A stretch of 64,000 bases of DNA from Streptococcus penaeicida (GTDB lineage: Bacteria > Bacillota > Bacilli > Lactobacillales > Streptococcaceae): assembly GCF_002887775.1 (NCBI RefSeq), contig NZ_LOCM01000024.1:62001-126000 (forward strand). The letters run 5' to 3'. Shown piece after piece: positions 53,915 through 64,000 of this stretch (position 1 is its first letter; each line of letters opens with the position of its first letter). The translations under genes and the position numbers were made by a program. The notes beneath the pieces are model-generated. The model had not been told where the DNA came from, did no database searches, and was given only the letters and a program-made list of their open reading frames with translations.

Positions 53915-54618
53915 TACATTTCCTTTGTTAATATAATATCAGCAAAATTTTCACTTTGATAAACTCTTGCTACTTGCACCTTAATTAATTCTAAAGTTGC
54001 TAAAAATAAGGTAATAACCTCATTTAAGCTAGTACATTCTTGAAAAACTTCTGTCAATAAGACTTCTTTTTTAGAAGTTAATTTCCCTTCCAAGTGTTGC
54101 ATCATATCTTCAATTCGAAAATCTTCCCGTTCAATAACCGTATGATTTTGCTTGAATTCTTCCTGCTTAACAGTCATGATTTTTGAGAAGGCTAAAAAGA
54201 GATCAGTGACATTTTTATCTTCTTTTAAAACTGTATCTTCAAAAATGAGTTCTAACTTTGGTTTTGAGTAGTAAAGTGCTCTCTGGTCATGTTGTTTACC
54301 TAAAGCTTTACTAAGTTCTTTAAAGCGACTGTATTCTTCAATTTTTGATAAGAGGTCAATTTCAGGATCATCTTCATCCGGCTCAGCTTCAACAATTTTG
54401 GGAAGGAGGCGACGACTTTTTATCAACATGAGCTGACTAGCCATGACCATATATTCACCTGCAAGTTCAAGTTTCATAGCTTGTAAGGTTTCAATATAGG
54501 CAAGGTATTGCTCAATCACTTCTACAATTGGCACCTGATAAATATCCATCTGATATTTTGAAACCAAGTGAAGTAATAAATCCAGAGGTCCTTCAAAATC
54601 TTTTAATTTTATATCCAT
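53914..54618 (-). CDS. scpA: Segregation and condensation protein ScpA (kleisin)
   Basis: A 234-residue kleisin that closes the SMC ring in chromosome condensation. It begins [21 protein letters not shown] and has [15 protein letters not shown], both conserved. The C-terminal winged helix is at residues ~170-234. It overlaps the XerD-like stop by one base. Confidence 0.95.
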   Translation of the reverse strand: MDIKLKDFEGPLDLLLHLVSKYQMDIYQVPIVEVIEQYLAYIETLQAMKLELAGEYMVMASQLMLIKSRRLLPKIVEAEPDEDDPEIDLLSKIEEYSRFKELSKALGKQHDQRALYYSKPKLELIFEDTVLKEDKNVTDLFLAFSKIMTVKQEEFKQNHTVIEREDFRIEDMMQHLEGKLTSKKEVLLTEVFQECTSLNEVITLFLATLELIKVQVARVYQSENFADIILTKEM

Positions 54619-55364
54619 TAGTCTTTAAAATACTTTTCTAGTGTTACAGGACTCTTCAATCCTAATTGCTGGCTAATCGCCAGAATTGATTTCCCTTTTG
54701 ATTTTTCCTTCATAATGAAATGCCTTCTTAAATCTTGGGCTGTCACTTCTTCTAAGTCTAGACTTTTTAGGAAGGCTTTTAGTTCCTTATAAAACCATTG
54801 CCGTGAAAATGGCTTCCCCTGATGATCAAACAAATAAACTTGCTTCTGATTAACAAAAATTTCCATTAATGGTAGTAATTTTTTGGGAATTTCTAAAACC
54901 CTTTGTTGTCTATTTGTTTCAATTTTTACCATCTGCAAGTCTAACAGGCAATTTTCAACCTTTAAGTTTGCAATTTCATTGGGAAGTAAGCCTAACTCAA
55001 GAATTAATAAGGCAATTAATTGACCCCTTTTCTGTCCCGTTTCTTGCAAGAAATTTACAGACGTAATTGTATCAGTAAGCTCAGGTTTAGGTTTATCTTG
55101 TCTAATTATCTCGTCAATATGAAAATAAACATTTAAGTATGATATTTGATACAGAAAATAGAGAAATTGATTAACTGTTGAGAACTTTCGTCTTCTAGCA
55201 GCATCACTTAGTCCAGAAACCTCTAATTGATAGCGTCTCATTTTCTCTGAACTCATTTTCTCGTTAACAATATCAACAAATTGCAACAAATCATAACGGT
55301 AGGCTGATTTGCTTGCTATTGAAAGTTCTTTTGTGGCTAGAAATGTTTCAATTAAATCAATCAT
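54618..55364 (-). CDS. XerD-like tyrosine recombinase family protein
   Basis: A 248-residue protein homologous to XerD, of the streptococcal type near scpA. The N-terminal SAM-like core-binding domain (residues ~1-85) is followed by the catalytic fold. The C-terminal part keeps [11 protein letters not shown] and a C-terminal Tyr (LEKYFKD), but where XerC/D have an Arg (GLRxSE) this has [10 protein letters not shown], so the first catalytic arginine is missing. Recombinase activity is doubtful. The start at 55364 overlaps the CBS gene end by 8 bases. Confidence 0.8.
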   Translation of the reverse strand: MIDLIETFLATKELSIASKSAYRYDLLQFVDIVNEKMSSEKMRRYQLEVSGLSDAARRRKFSTVNQFLYFLYQISYLNVYFHIDEIIRQDKPKPELTDTITSVNFLQETGQKRGQLIALLILELGLLPNEIANLKVENCLLDLQMVKIETNRQQRVLEIPKKLLPLMEIFVNQKQVYLFDHQGKPFSRQWFYKELKAFLKSLDLEEVTAQDLRRHFIMKEKSKGKSILAISQQLGLKSPVTLEKYFKD

Positions 55365-55824
55365 GTTTTTTCTCAATGCTATAATCGTCGGTAAAATCAT
55401 GGAGAAGACTATTTAATGCTTTTAGAATTGATTTTCGAGTGATGATACCAACAAATAAGTTTTTCTCATTAACTACAGGTAAAAAAGGATAATCAACTAA
55501 CTTATGCATGATGTGTGTAAGACTTGAGGTCATTGGAATGGCTTCAATTTTTGTATTAACCATTTCACCGATGTCTGTCTGATTTAATTCCCAATCCGTC
55601 AATTGATTCTTAACTTGATAATTTAAAATATCAGAAATACTAATCGTTCCTCTATACTGGCGGTCCTTTGTCAATACAGGAACGCGGGAAAAACCATTAT
55701 TTACTAATAAAAGCATGACATGATCAGAATTATGAGTATCAATAAAAATCGCTAAATCGTCTGCAGGAATTAAGTAGTTAACTAAATGTTGTAAAATAAA
55801 ATCTTCAAATTCTTTTGCGATCAT
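55357..55824 (-). CDS. cbpB: CBS-domain protein CbpB/DarB-like
   Basis: A 155-residue cytoplasmic protein with two CBS domains (residues ~15-75 and 85-145). The pairing with a yfcE-like phosphodiesterase and scpAB and the small size match CbpB (YkuL/DarB), which binds c-di-AMP and regulates the stringent-response enzyme in other Firmicutes. That role is inferred from family and context. Overlaps neighbours on both sides. Confidence 0.8.
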   Translation of the reverse strand: MIAKEFEDFILQHLVNYLIPADDLAIFIDTHNSDHVMLLLVNNGFSRVPVLTKDRQYRGTISISDILNYQVKNQLTDWELNQTDIGEMVNTKIEAIPMTSSLTHIMHKLVDYPFLPVVNEKNLFVGIITRKSILKALNSLLHDFTDDYSIEKKHD

Positions 55825-56342
55825 CGTTTAAATTCCTTAGACAAAGATGGGTATAGTTGATGCTCCCGATTATAGAAAGTGATTGAAAATTGATTATCAT
55901 CAATCATCATTTTAACATAAAGTTTCTCATCTACTTCACCTCTTGGTAGTAAGAGACTTCCAGGATTAACAAAGAGTGTTTTTCCCATTTGCCAAGCTGC
56001 TGGTCTATGAAGGTGCCCATAGAGACAGATATCAGCCTGAGCTTCTTGGGCAAAATAATCTAATTTATCCCAGGTAAAATTGATTTGATAATGATGGCCA
56101 TGTGTTTGAACGATAGTTAGGTCATCTAGTCGAATGATATTATCTTGTGGATAGCCTTTATCATAATCACAATTTCCGCCAACAACATAAATACCTTGCC
56201 AGAGGGAATCCGAACTTTTGAGTTCAGAGTCTCCATTGTGAAAAATGGCATCCACTTTACCAAGATAGTGATTTTTAACAGATTCTACAATGTCACGGTC
56301 ACCGTGAGAGTCACTCATTACAATTATCGTTTTGCTTGCCAT
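55821..56342 (-). CDS. Metallophosphoesterase of the YfcE/MJ0936 type
   Basis: A 173-residue calcineurin-like phosphodiesterase. Metal-binding motifs are in order: SDSHGD, FHNGDSE, GGNCDY, QTHGHHY and GHLHRPA. The family hydrolyses cyclic or modified phosphodiesters; the natural substrate is unknown. It overlaps the cbpB and rdgB genes. Confidence 0.9.
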   Translation of the reverse strand: MASKTIIVMSDSHGDRDIVESVKNHYLGKVDAIFHNGDSELKSSDSLWQGIYVVGGNCDYDKGYPQDNIIRLDDLTIVQTHGHHYQINFTWDKLDYFAQEAQADICLYGHLHRPAAWQMGKTLFVNPGSLLLPRGEVDEKLYVKMMIDDNQFSITFYNREHQLYPSLSKEFKR

Positions 56343-57316
56343 GATGGAAATTCCTCCACTAACTTTTTAAAGGCTAAACCACGGTGAGAAATGCTATTCT
56401 TTTCGTCCGCGCTTAGCTCTGCAGAGTGTTTACCGGTTTCACCAACGATAAAGAGCGGATCATAGCCAAAGCCATTTTCCCCTTTAGGTTGGAATGCAAT
56501 GTAGCCAGGCCAGTCAGCTTCGACTACTAAACTTTCCTTTCCTGGTGCAGCTACAACTAAGGTTGAATGAAACTGAGCCGAACGATCTTTTTGCTCAAAA
56601 ACCATGGCTAATTCATGCAATAATTTTGCATTATTTGCTTCATCAGTCGCATCTGGTCCAGAGAAACGAGCTGACCAAACACCGGGCATACCACCCAAAA
56701 TATCAACTTTCAGGCCTGAGTCATCGGCGATAACCATTTTTCCAGTTAATTCTGAAATCGTTTCTGCTTTCAACCGAGCATTTTCTTCAAAGGTTACTCC
56801 AGTTTCGGCGACTTCTGGTAATTCAGGATGGTCATTTAAGTCTTCAACTTCGTAGCCTAATTGACCAAACATTTTACGGAATTCTTCTGTCTTTCCTTTA
56901 TTATGTGTTGCTATTAAGATTTTTTTCTCCATAGCAAGAGTGTCCATATTGAAGAAAGCTTTTAAGGGAAGTCCTTCTTCAGGCATGACCACCTCTAAAA
57001 CCTGCTGGTTTTCACAAATGAGAAGGGCACCTTGATGTTCAAGAACTTCAAGATGTCGCCCTATTTCTTGATTAATCATCTCTAAGACAAATTGAACTAA
57101 AGCAAAATCTGAAGATTTTTTGATAACTGTGATTGTGTATCCATAATTTTCCCAGTCTTCTTCAATATCATTTGTGTTCAGAGGCGCCAGCTTAAGATTT
57201 AATGAGTTAAAGCGGTCACCAATTATATCATCTAAGGCGATGATGGTGTTATAGCCCTGCCATTTCCCAATAAACCAATTCTCATTATCTCTGTATTCGT
57301 AAATTTTTTCTGTCAT
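56324..57316 (-). CDS. rdgB: Non-canonical purine NTP pyrophosphatase with N-terminal extension
   Basis: A 330-residue protein. The C-terminal ~195 residues (from [15 protein letters not shown]) are the RdgB/HAM1 pyrophosphatase that clears dITP and XTP; motifs are [24 protein letters not shown] and SHRGLAF. The N-terminal ~125 residues are a separate domain seen in streptococcal versions, without clear function. The ATG at 57316 overlaps the murI stop (ATGA). Confidence 0.92.
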   Translation of the reverse strand: MTEKIYEYRDNENWFIGKWQGYNTIIALDDIIGDRFNSLNLKLAPLNTNDIEEDWENYGYTITVIKKSSDFALVQFVLEMINQEIGRHLEVLEHQGALLICENQQVLEVVMPEEGLPLKAFFNMDTLAMEKKILIATHNKGKTEEFRKMFGQLGYEVEDLNDHPELPEVAETGVTFEENARLKAETISELTGKMVIADDSGLKVDILGGMPGVWSARFSGPDATDEANNAKLLHELAMVFEQKDRSAQFHSTLVVAAPGKESLVVEADWPGYIAFQPKGENGFGYDPLFIVGETGKHSAELSADEKNSISHRGLAFKKLVEEFPSWQAKR

Positions 57317-58107
57317 AAGCTTATGTGCTCCACATGTATTTCTTCTTTTAACCAAGAATTAGCAATGATTTGAAAGCTATCAATCCCTGCTGTTGTGTAA
57401 TAAGTATGGTCTAAGTCACGCTCAGTTCGACTAGCATTAATTTGAAAGTAATTTAGGAGGACTGAGATATCACGAACGCACTCAGCACCACTATCAATTA
57501 GAGTCACTTTTGGGCCCATTACATTTTGTATAATAGGGCGTAATAAAGGATAATGGGTACAGCCTAAAACTAAGGTATCAACTTTTCCAACTAATGGTGC
57601 CAACGTCTCATAGACAACTTTTTTGGCAACACTTGAACCAGTCTCATTTGATTCAACAATTGGAACAAATTTAGGACAGGCCAAGCTTTGAACAGCAACT
57701 TGAGGCGCCAGAAGTTGAATTTTTTGCCGGTAAATATCTGAACTAACCGTCATTGGTGTGCCAATAACCCCTACCTTACCGTTTCTTGTTGCTTTAATAG
57801 CAGCGCTAGAACCAGGGAGGATCACGCCTAAAACAGGTATGTCTAAGGCTTCTTTGACTTCTTCCCAGGCAACAGCTGTCGCTGTATTACAAGCAAAGAC
57901 AATCATCTTAACATTTTTAGTCAGTAAGAAATTAACTAATTCCCATGTATATTCTCTAATTTGCTCTGCTGGTCTTGGACCATAAGGAGCCCGTGCAGAA
58001 TCACCTACATAAACAATTTGCTCGTAGGGCAATTGCCGTCTTAACTCTCGGACAACTGTTAAACCACCAACCCCTGAATCCAAAAAACCTATCGGTCTAT
58101 TATCCAT
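57313..58107 (-). CDS. murI: Glutamate racemase MurI
   Basis: A 264-residue cofactor-independent racemase that supplies D-Glu for peptidoglycan. The two catalytic cysteines are in FACNTATA and LGCTHYPLL; the start [11 protein letters not shown] holds the conserved Asp-Ser. The length is normal. A strong terminator ends only 25 bases upstream of its ATG. Confidence 0.95.
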   Translation of the reverse strand: MDNRPIGFLDSGVGGLTVVRELRRQLPYEQIVYVGDSARAPYGPRPAEQIREYTWELVNFLLTKNVKMIVFACNTATAVAWEEVKEALDIPVLGVILPGSSAAIKATRNGKVGVIGTPMTVSSDIYRQKIQLLAPQVAVQSLACPKFVPIVESNETGSSVAKKVVYETLAPLVGKVDTLVLGCTHYPLLRPIIQNVMGPKVTLIDSGAECVRDISVLLNYFQINASRTERDLDHTYYTTAGIDSFQIIANSWLKEEIHVEHISL

Positions 58108-58131
58108 TTTTACTACTTCCTAATTGACACG

Positions 58132-58172
58132 AAAAAAACTCAGCCGCAAGTCGCCAACTGAGCTTTTTTTCC
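58132..58172 (-). terminator. Terminator upstream of murI
   Basis: AAAAAAGCTCAG and CTGAGTTTTTTT pair around a GC-rich apical part (GGCGACTTGC), with TTTTTTT on the minus strand. It ends yneF transcription, or attenuates murI, whose SD GGAAG follows 14 bases later. Confidence 0.8.
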
Positions 58173-58280
58173 AACTCTGAACAGTTGACACTACCTCTCG
58201 AAAATAAAAAGTTTACAAGCGTCTTATTGCAATGACTGTTCACAAGGCCATAAGTAATTGTAGAACAACTCAAATGACAA

Positions 58281-58520
58281 TTATTTTCCTTTAGCTGCAG
58301 CAGCCTTAGATTGTTTAACGATATTACGGTAGGTTTGTTGGATTTTTGCTTCGCTAGGTTTTTGGCCCATTTGGCTCATCATTTCACGGATAGCTTCCGG
58401 TGTTAAACGTGGATGTTCACCCAATTCTTTTTCAATTTGTTTGCGGGCAATAAACATACCACCAAATAAACCACCTGCAAGTGCGACAATTATTAATAAA
58501 ATCCATAAAGTTGTTGACAT
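58281..58520 (-). CDS. yneF: YneF family membrane protein (UPF0154)
   Basis: A 79-residue protein with one N-terminal membrane helix (residues ~4-23) and a basic helical tail that includes [24 protein letters not shown]. These are YneF (UPF0154) features; function unknown. Single-gene unit in front of the murI leader. Confidence 0.9.
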   Translation of the reverse strand: MSTTLWILLIIVALAGGLFGGMFIARKQIEKELGEHPRLTPEAIREMMSQMGQKPSEAKIQQTYRNIVKQSKAAAAKGK

Positions 58521-58613
58521 TTTCTTTGAATTCTCCTAGTTTTTTATTCCACTCATTATACCAAAATTATTGCTTTTATACAAATGACATTTGCTCTTTG
58601 GACTAGACGGATT

Positions 58614-59851
58614 TTAGAAATCAAATCCTCTGATTGTGGCAAAATAGTCCTCCGCTACCTCGGCCCGTCTAATCAGTCTGGCCTGTCCATTTTCCTGTAA
58701 GAGGATTTCTGCCGACCGCAGACGACCGTTATATTGGTAGCCCATTGAGAATCCATGAGCTCCTGTATCATGAATAACCAATAAGTCATTTGGTCGAACT
58801 TGAGGGAGAGAACGATCTTTGGCAAATTTATCGTTGTTTTCACATAAAGAGCAACAACATCGACTATTTCAATGCCTCCATCAGGATTTGAAAGATTTGT
58901 AATGTGGTGATAAGAGCCATACATGGCTGGTCTCAGCAAGTTAACAGCTGAGGCATCAACACCCACATATTTTTTGTAGGTTTCTTTACGATGAAGGACT
59001 TTGGTTATTAAATGACCATGTGGTGCTAACATAAAGCGTCCTAACTCTGTGTATAGAGCAATATGACCCAAGCCATTTTCTCCTAGGATAGCATCATAGA
59101 CTTCTTTGACGCCTTGGCCAATAATTGCAATATCGTTGGCAACTTCTTCTGGTCGATAATTGACACCAATCCCACCAGATAAGTTGATGAAATCTAAGGA
59201 AATCCCTAAGTCATTTTTGATATCAACTGCCAATTGAAAGAGTTCTTTAGCTAATTCTGGGTAGTAATCATTGGTAACCGTGTTTGAGGCTAGAAAGGAG
59301 TGAATGCCTAAGGAAGAAACACCTTTTTCTTTGAGTTCTGATAGTCCTCTATAAAGCTGAGCTTTTGTCATGCCAAACTTTGAGTCTTGGGGATGATCCA
59401 TGATTTCGGTACCTAACGCGAAGACACCTCCGGGATTATACCTTAAAGAAAGACGGTCAGGCAGGTCGATGACCTCTTCTAGGAAAGCAATTTGTTCGTA
59501 AGCATCTAAATTAATTGTTGCTCCAATAGACTGTGCATATTGATATTCTCGCGCTGGGGTATTGTTTGATGAAAACATGATGTCGCTAAACCCAAGTTCC
59601 TTACTCATCATTAATTCCACTTCCGTTGCACAATCCACCCCGCAATTTTCTTCTTGTAAGATCTTTAATATAGCTGGTGTCGGAGTAGCTTTAACCGCGA
59701 AATATTCTTTGAAACCCGGATTCCAGGCAAAGGCTTGATTAAGTGCACGCGCTTTTTCGCGGATTCCTTTTTCATCATAAAGATGAAATGGCGTTGGGTA
59801 ATCTTGGCAAATATCCTCTAAAGCTTCTAAACTGATAAATGGTTCTTTCAT
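58614..59851 (-). pseudogene. lysA: Diaminopimelate decarboxylase LysA, frameshifted
   Basis: A PLP-dependent, alanine-racemase-fold decarboxylase. It has YFAVKATPTPAIL with the PLP lysine, IHSFLASNTVTN, INLSGGIGVNY, GRFMLAPHGHL (PLP phosphate loop) and, in the other frame, HDTGAHGFSMGYQYNGRLRSAEIL. The break is at 58852 (minus GTTGTTGCTC); one more G gives D-V-V-G-S-L-C-E-N-N-D-K and the gene runs to 58614. Repaired length is 412 residues. LysA makes lysine, which MurE here adds to the wall precursor. Other members of this decarboxylase superfamily remain possible. Confidence 0.85.
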
Positions 59852-59957
59852 AGCTATTCTCCGAATTTTCAAAATATTAGAGTAAGTATACCACAAGTTT
59901 GCTCATTAAGATAGAATAACAACTAGCCTCTAAAAGAGACTAGTTGTTTTGTAACTA

Positions 59958-60646
59958 TTAATCGTTGCGGCCAAAGATGCGAAGCAAGCTGATAAATAAG
60001 TTAATAAAGTCTAAGTATAGGCTTAATGCCATTGAAATAGCCCAACCATCATTAACCTGACCATTTGTAGCTTGATAAACTGTTTTAATTCTATTATTGT
60101 CAACTGCAATTAAACCAGAGAAAATGAAAACTGAAACAATAGAAATGATAAAGTTCATGCCTCCACTTCCCATGAAAATGTTAACCACACTGGCAATAAT
60201 AATTCCAATGAGGGCTGCCATTAGGCTTTACGGAAGCCAGACAAATCTTTTTTGACAAAGATACCAATCATTGACATGGCGAAGAAAACAGCTGCCGATG
60301 AGACAAAAGCTTGAAAAACTGTTGTTTGCGTATAAACAGCAATAATAAAGCTAAGCGTAAAGCCATTTAAAGCTGAATAGAATAAAAACAAAGGTAAGGC
60401 CATTGGCGTGTTACGGTTTGCTGCTGCACTTGCTACAAAGACTAAGACAAGTTCTAGGATTATGGCTCCATAATAGATAAAAGGGTGGTTGGCAATAATA
60501 GCAAACATGTTATCTCTAAAAGGATAGAGCATTAGGAATGAGACAAAGCCTGATAAAGCTACGCCCATTCCAACTAGGCCATAAATTTTGGCAAAGAATC
60601 GGTTAAGTCCCGAATCTGTTTCGGTATAAATTAAATGATCGTTCAT
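59958..60646 (-). pseudogene. Bax inhibitor-1 family membrane protein, frameshifted
   Basis: A seven-helix protein of the TMBIM/BI-1 family (YetJ/YbhL type), a pH-sensitive calcium leak channel in Bacillus. The N-terminal part starts [23 protein letters not shown]; the C-terminal has [12 protein letters not shown] and [20 protein letters not shown], the family ending. The frame breaks at 60224-60225; one more C in the minus-strand AAAGCCTAATG gives F-R-K-A-L-M-A-A-L-I-G. Repaired length is about 229 residues. Confidence 0.88.
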
Positions 60647-60666
60647 AGTAAATTCTCCTCTTATCT

Positions 60667-61167
60667 TTATCGATTATGACTATTTAAGGTTTTCCGTTTA
60701 AAAAAACGACGATTGGCCCAACGATTACGCATTGGTGTTGCAGCTTCCTTTACTGCCCAATACTTATCAACCATGGTTACGATATAACTTTCACGATATT
60801 TGGGAAAAGCTACTGTGGCTCCCCACATATGTTTCAAAATGATATCTTCTTCCCGTTGATTAATATCCGTCAATTTTTTGGCATTTCGTAATGCAATACG
60901 CGGATGAACCCATGCATGGCTTTTATTAAATTTGGTAATACGCCAATCATAGTAAAAGAAATCGTGAAGTAAGCCTCCACGAGCTGTACTTTTAGCATCC
61001 CAGCCAAATTTTTTTGCTAACTTATAACTGGTATAGGCTACATTGATTGAATGTTCCAATCGGGTAGAATGATGGTGTTGAACAATTGATTCTAATTTTT
61101 GGAAGCGGGGATGGTCAATTAGGTGTCCAACGTGTTCCATAAATTCGCGGTCATTAGTATAATCCAT
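60667..61167 (-). CDS. HD-domain phosphohydrolase (YedJ/Cas3-like HD)
   Basis: A 166-residue HD-superfamily protein. Metal-binding residues are in [12 protein letters not shown] (H), [12 protein letters not shown] (HD) and [13 protein letters not shown] (His). The substrate is unknown; members hydrolyse nucleotides. The ATG at 61167 has a GAGGTGA SD, so I place the start there and not three codons earlier. Confidence 0.83.
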   Translation of the reverse strand: MDYTNDREFMEHVGHLIDHPRFQKLESIVQHHHSTRLEHSINVAYTSYKLAKKFGWDAKSTARGGLLHDFFYYDWRITKFNKSHAWVHPRIALRNAKKLTDINQREEDIILKHMWGATVAFPKYRESYIVTMVDKYWAVKEAATPMRNRWANRRFFKRKTLNSHNR

Positions 61168-61203
61168 AATTATCACCTCGTGTAGGTATTATAACATATT
61201 CCC

Positions 61204-61941
61204 TTAAATCAAGCTGAAAATGACAATTCCTGCAGCGACAGCCACGTTTAGACTTTCTGCTTGACCAGGCATGTTTATATGGACCAGCTGACTAGCCAGC
61301 TCGGCCATTTCACCACTAATCCCTTGACCCTCGTTCCCCATGACGAGTACAAAATCTGAGTAAGAAGGGAGTTCTTTATAGTCAACAGACTTATTGGATA
61401 GGGTTGTGGCTAAAATGGACATGCCTTGTGCCTTAATCTCTTGACAAAAGTCATAGACATTAGTTCGCCAGATAGGTAAATGAAAATGGCTACCTTGCAT
61501 GGATCTTAGTGTTTTTTGATTATAGATATCAGCTGACTTTTCAGAAAGGATAACGCCATCGAATTGCGCAGCATCCGCAGTCCTTATCATAGTCCCTAAG
61601 TTACCAGGATCCTGAACATCTTCAAGGAGTAAAAATTTTCCTTTGGCAAGTTTTGGTAGCACTTCTTTACGCATAGCAACTTCTACAATTATACCTTGGG
61701 GACTTGGGGATTCTGTTAACTCTTTCAAGACTTCTGGCGTCACCAAATAGACATTGTTTTGTTCATTTATCTGGTCTTTCATTTCCTCAAGAACAAAAAT
61801 TTTAAGGATTTGATGTTGTGCAGCTTTAGCTTCTTGGTAAAGATGCCAGCCCTCAATGAGATAAGAGTTTTTTCGATGTTTTTTTTGCAAGAGCTTTTTA
61901 GCTTCTTTAATGGTTGGATTTGCTTTAGAACTTATTTTCAT
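61204..61941 (-). CDS. TrmH-family RNA 2'-O-methyltransferase
   Basis: A 245-residue SpoU/TrmH enzyme with an N-terminal substrate-binding domain (to about residue 95) and the SPOUT domain. The knot motifs are DVQDPGNLGTMIRTADA, LVMGNEGQGIS and NMPGQAESLNVAVAAGI. It methylates a ribose in rRNA or tRNA; the exact site is not readable. It is divergent from acyP. Confidence 0.9.
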   Translation of the reverse strand: MKISSKANPTIKEAKKLLQKKHRKNSYLIEGWHLYQEAKAAQHQILKIFVLEEMKDQINEQNNVYLVTPEVLKELTESPSPQGIIVEVAMRKEVLPKLAKGKFLLLEDVQDPGNLGTMIRTADAAQFDGVILSEKSADIYNQKTLRSMQGSHFHLPIWRTNVYDFCQEIKAQGMSILATTLSNKSVDYKELPSYSDFVLVMGNEGQGISGEMAELASQLVHINMPGQAESLNVAVAAGIVIFSLI

Positions 61942-62014
61942 AGCTCTATTATATCATACCTTCCTGAAGACCTGATTTCAGGCACTTGGTTTTTCTTTTT
62001 GGAAAGAAATATTG

Positions 62015-62023
62015 TGTTATAAT
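62015..62023 (+). promoter_or_regulatory. acyP promoter, extended -10
   Basis: TGTTATAAT (TATAAT at 62018-62023), 21 bases before the ATG; no good -35. Confidence 0.6.
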
Positions 62024-62044
62024 ATGAAAGAAGGAGGCTTAAGG

Positions 62045-62323
62045 ATGAAAAAAGTTCGCATGATTGTTTCTGGTAAAGTTCAGGGTGTTGGCTTTCGGTA
62101 TTCAACCTACGCTCTCGCACTACAGATAGGTGATATTCGTGGTCGCGTATGGAATAATGACGATGGCACAGTTGAAATTCTGGCCCAATCTGATAACTCT
62201 CAAAAGATGGCTAAATTTATTCAAGAAATTCGTAAAGGACCCTCCAAATGGGCTAAAGTCACTTATGTCGATGTCAAGATGGATAATTTTCAAGACTATG
62301 ATGACTTTAAAATGACCAATTAA
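62045..62323 (+). CDS. acyP: Acylphosphatase
   Basis: A 92-residue enzyme hydrolysing acyl-phosphates. The active-site loop VQGVGFRY (catalytic Arg) is near residue 20, and NNDDGTVEI carries the catalytic Asn. The ATG at 62045 has GGAGG six bases upstream; the frame is open earlier but this start gives the standard length. It is divergent from the TrmH-type gene. Confidence 0.94.
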   Translation: MKKVRMIVSGKVQGVGFRYSTYALALQIGDIRGRVWNNDDGTVEILAQSDNSQKMAKFIQEIRKGPSKWAKVTYVDVKMDNFQDYDDFKMTN

Positions 62324-62405
62324 AAATCAGCCTGTGGAAGTATTGTTAAATTGCCAAAAAAAAAGTAAAATAGATAGGTATATTAAAAATTAAAGGAAAA
62401 TCACA

Positions 62406-63335
62406 TTGAAAATTAAATTAAATCGCATACTCTTTTCTGGTATGGCATTATCTATTCTGTTTACTTTAACAGGCTGTGTCAGCAGAGATAAACAAGGAAA
62501 TCCTAAAGGAATTATTTGGGATATGCTAGGTAAGCCAATGTCCCACTTTATTGAGTACTTTGCAAATAACATGGGCTTAGGTTTTGGTTTGGCAATCATC
62601 ATCGTTACCATTATCGTCCGTACCATCATTCTTCCATTAGGATTATATCAATCACAAAAGGCAAGCTACCAATCAGAGAAGATGGCTTACTTGAAACCTG
62701 TTTTTGATCCAATCAATCAACGCATGAAAAATGCGACAACACAAGAAGAAAAATTTGCTGCCCAATCAGAATTAATGGCTGCCCAAAAAGAAAATGGCAT
62801 CAACATGCTTGGTGGCATGGGATGTCTGCCATTGTTAATTCAAATGCCCTTCTTCTCCGCAATGTATTTTGCAGCTCTTCATACAAAAGGGATTTCAACA
62901 TCTACATTTATGGGGATTGACCTAGGTAGTCGTAGCTTAGTTCTAACTGCAATTATCGCAGTACTTTACTTCTTCCAATCATGGTTATCAATGCAAGCTG
63001 TTGATGAAGCACAAAGACAACAGATGAAAACAATGATGTACACCATGCCAATCATGATGATTTTCATGACAATGAGCTTACCAGCAGGTGTTGGACTCTA
63101 TTGGTTGGTCGGTGGTTTCTTCAGTATCATCCAACAATTAATCACAACTTACCTGATTAAACCTCGTCTTCGTAAGCAAATTGCTGAAGAATTTGAAAAA
63201 AATCCTCCGAAAGTCGGAAAAGCTAATCAAAACCGAAAAGATGTTACCCCTGCAAAAGCAAGTAATTCTATTCCTCAAAATACTCGTCCTAATAAGTCAA
63301 ACCGAAATGCCGGTAAACAAAAACGACGTAAATAA
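62406..63335 (+). CDS. yidC: Membrane protein insertase YidC
   Basis: A 309-residue lipoprotein insertase. The signal peptide ends in the lipobox LTGC (residue ~22). Five helices form the catalytic core with the [19 protein letters not shown] cytoplasmic loop and [18 protein letters not shown]. The basic C-terminus ([10 protein letters not shown]...RKQKRRK) is the ribosome-binding tail of YidC2-type proteins. Translation starts at TTG with AAGGAAA seven bases upstream. No ATG fits. Confidence 0.93.
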   Translation: MKIKLNRILFSGMALSILFTLTGCVSRDKQGNPKGIIWDMLGKPMSHFIEYFANNMGLGFGLAIIIVTIIVRTIILPLGLYQSQKASYQSEKMAYLKPVFDPINQRMKNATTQEEKFAAQSELMAAQKENGINMLGGMGCLPLLIQMPFFSAMYFAALHTKGISTSTFMGIDLGSRSLVLTAIIAVLYFFQSWLSMQAVDEAQRQQMKTMMYTMPIMMIFMTMSLPAGVGLYWLVGGFFSIIQQLITTYLIKPRLRKQIAEEFEKNPPKVGKANQNRKDVTPAKASNSIPQNTRPNKSNRNAGKQKRRK

Positions 63336-63340
63336 CCTTA

Positions 63341-63375
63341 AAAAGCCTTCACGCTAGAAAGTGAAGGCTTTTAGC
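63341..63375 (+). terminator. Terminator of yidC
   Basis: AAAAGCCTTCAC and GTGAAGGCTTTT form a perfect 12-bp stem with an 8-base loop. Confidence 0.9.
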
Positions 63376-63468
63376 TTTCTTATTTTCACCGTAGCGATGA
63401 ATATTAATGAAAATGTTTTTCACTTATTTATTTAAGCAAAATAAAAAGCGCTGAATTCAGCAACCTTC

Positions 63469-63951
63469 TTATTTTGTTTTTTCAACACTAACAATTTCAA
63501 CTTCATATGTTGTTGCAGGTGAAACGATTTGAGCCTTATCACCTTTTTTCTTACCGATTAAGGCTTGAGCAATTGGACTTTCATTTGAAATTTTTCCTGA
63601 GAAGATATCTGCTCCAGCAGATCCCACAATATGATAAGTATCTTTATCATTTGTACCAACTTCTTGAACGACAACTGTTTTACCGATTGCAACTTCGTCT
63701 TTTGCAACTGCATCTGAATCAATAATTTCTGCAAAACGAATTTTTGTTTCGAGCGTAGAGATTTGCCCTTCAACAAAAGCTTGTTCATCTTTAGCAGCGT
63801 CATATTCAGAGTTCTCTGATAAGTCACCATAAGAACGGGCAATTTTAATCCGTTCAACAACTTCTGGACGTCGAACTAATTTTAACTCTTCTAATTCTTT
63901 TTCTAATTGTTCTTTTTCAATTTCCGTCATTGGATAAGTTTTTTCAGCCAT
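63469..63951 (-). CDS. greA: Transcription elongation factor GreA
   Basis: A 160-residue factor that stimulates RNA polymerase transcript cleavage. A long N-terminal coiled coil ([29 protein letters not shown], with [13 protein letters not shown] at the tip) carries the acidic tip, and the C-terminal FKBP-like domain starts around GSAGADIF. The length and motifs match the family. The open frame extends to 63996, but the start at 63951 fits the homologous length. Confidence 0.95.
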   Translation of the reverse strand: MAEKTYPMTEIEKEQLEKELEELKLVRRPEVVERIKIARSYGDLSENSEYDAAKDEQAFVEGQISTLETKIRFAEIIDSDAVAKDEVAIGKTVVVQEVGTNDKDTYHIVGSAGADIFSGKISNESPIAQALIGKKKGDKAQIVSPATTYEVEIVSVEKTK

Positions 63952-64000
63952 TTTTTTCTCTTTTCTATATATTAAAGTATTCAGAAATACAAACATGATG

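Noticed and set aside
51570..58608. GGACTAGAC occurring at 51570 and 58600 as insertion-sequence ends
   Set aside because: Only nine bases match, there are no terminal inverted repeats, target duplications or transposase remnants.

Overview
The window is a low-GC Firmicute chromosome segment from a Streptococcus, most likely the pyogenic side of the genus. The evidence is the gene content and order: upp, clpP, ylbF/ylbG, livJHMGF and acuB together; a ferrichrome-type importer beside murE and a MurJ (YtgP) flippase; the murI, rdgB, yfcE, cbpB, xerD-like, scpA, scpB, rluB, yidD string; and greA near yidC. MurE carries the DDPN motif of lysine-adding enzymes. I cannot name the species. Almost everything is core chromosome. 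I see no prophage, insertion sequence, CRISPR array, rRNA operon or integrative element.

Layout. 1-3.3 kb: start of glmU and a minus-strand run of oxidoreductase, GNAT, membrane protein, SDR and DUF2829 genes. 3.4-9.1 kb: CorA-type transporter, BrnQ, MetRS and a DUF1275 protein, then tRNA-Ser(UGA). 9.3-16.6 kb: a large membrane protein, an SdpR/SdpI pair with two matching operators, exoA-alkD, two VOC proteins, a CDF transporter, an ArsC-like protein and ogt. 16.6-20.7 kb: serine biosynthesis (serC, GNAT, serA), cutC and a small membrane protein. 20.9-24.4 kb: tmk-holB-ricT-yabA-rsmI. 24.5-32.5 kb: acuB, livJHMGF with a CodY-like box in its promoter, ylbF-ylbG, clpP under a CtsR box, and upp. 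32.7-40.6 kb: murJ and murE, divergent, then fhuCDBG. 40.7-47.8 kb: ppaC, pflA, a CNNM/CorC protein, and an ABC exporter lying between ytqB and ytqA. 47.9-51.5 kb: PAP2 phosphatase and ribU under an FMN riboswitch, then a secreted ChW-repeat/C39-like protein. 51.6-58.5 kb: trmL behind a structured leader, the scp/rlu/xer cluster, rdgB, murI and yneF. 58.6-64 kb: lysA, a BI-1 protein, an HD protein, a TrmH-type methyltransferase, acyP, yidC and greA.

The most striking property is a quality signal. Nineteen reading-frame breaks in 17 genes, including metG, upp and murE (three breaks), are each repaired by adding one base to a short run of identical bases. All are deletions. I read this as systematic base-call or assembly deletion, not gene decay. 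I list these as pseudogenes only because the frame is broken as written, and I describe each as the intact product.

The most interesting biology is in the non-coding parts: two 24-bp operators flanking the sdpR promoter; an ~80-nt small-RNA-like unit before ylbF; a strong-promoter, terminator-ended leader before trmL; a terminator-ended leader before murI; and hairpins between the Shine-Dalgarno sequence and the start codon of serA and brnQ. Two genes (ylbF, murE) look leaderless.
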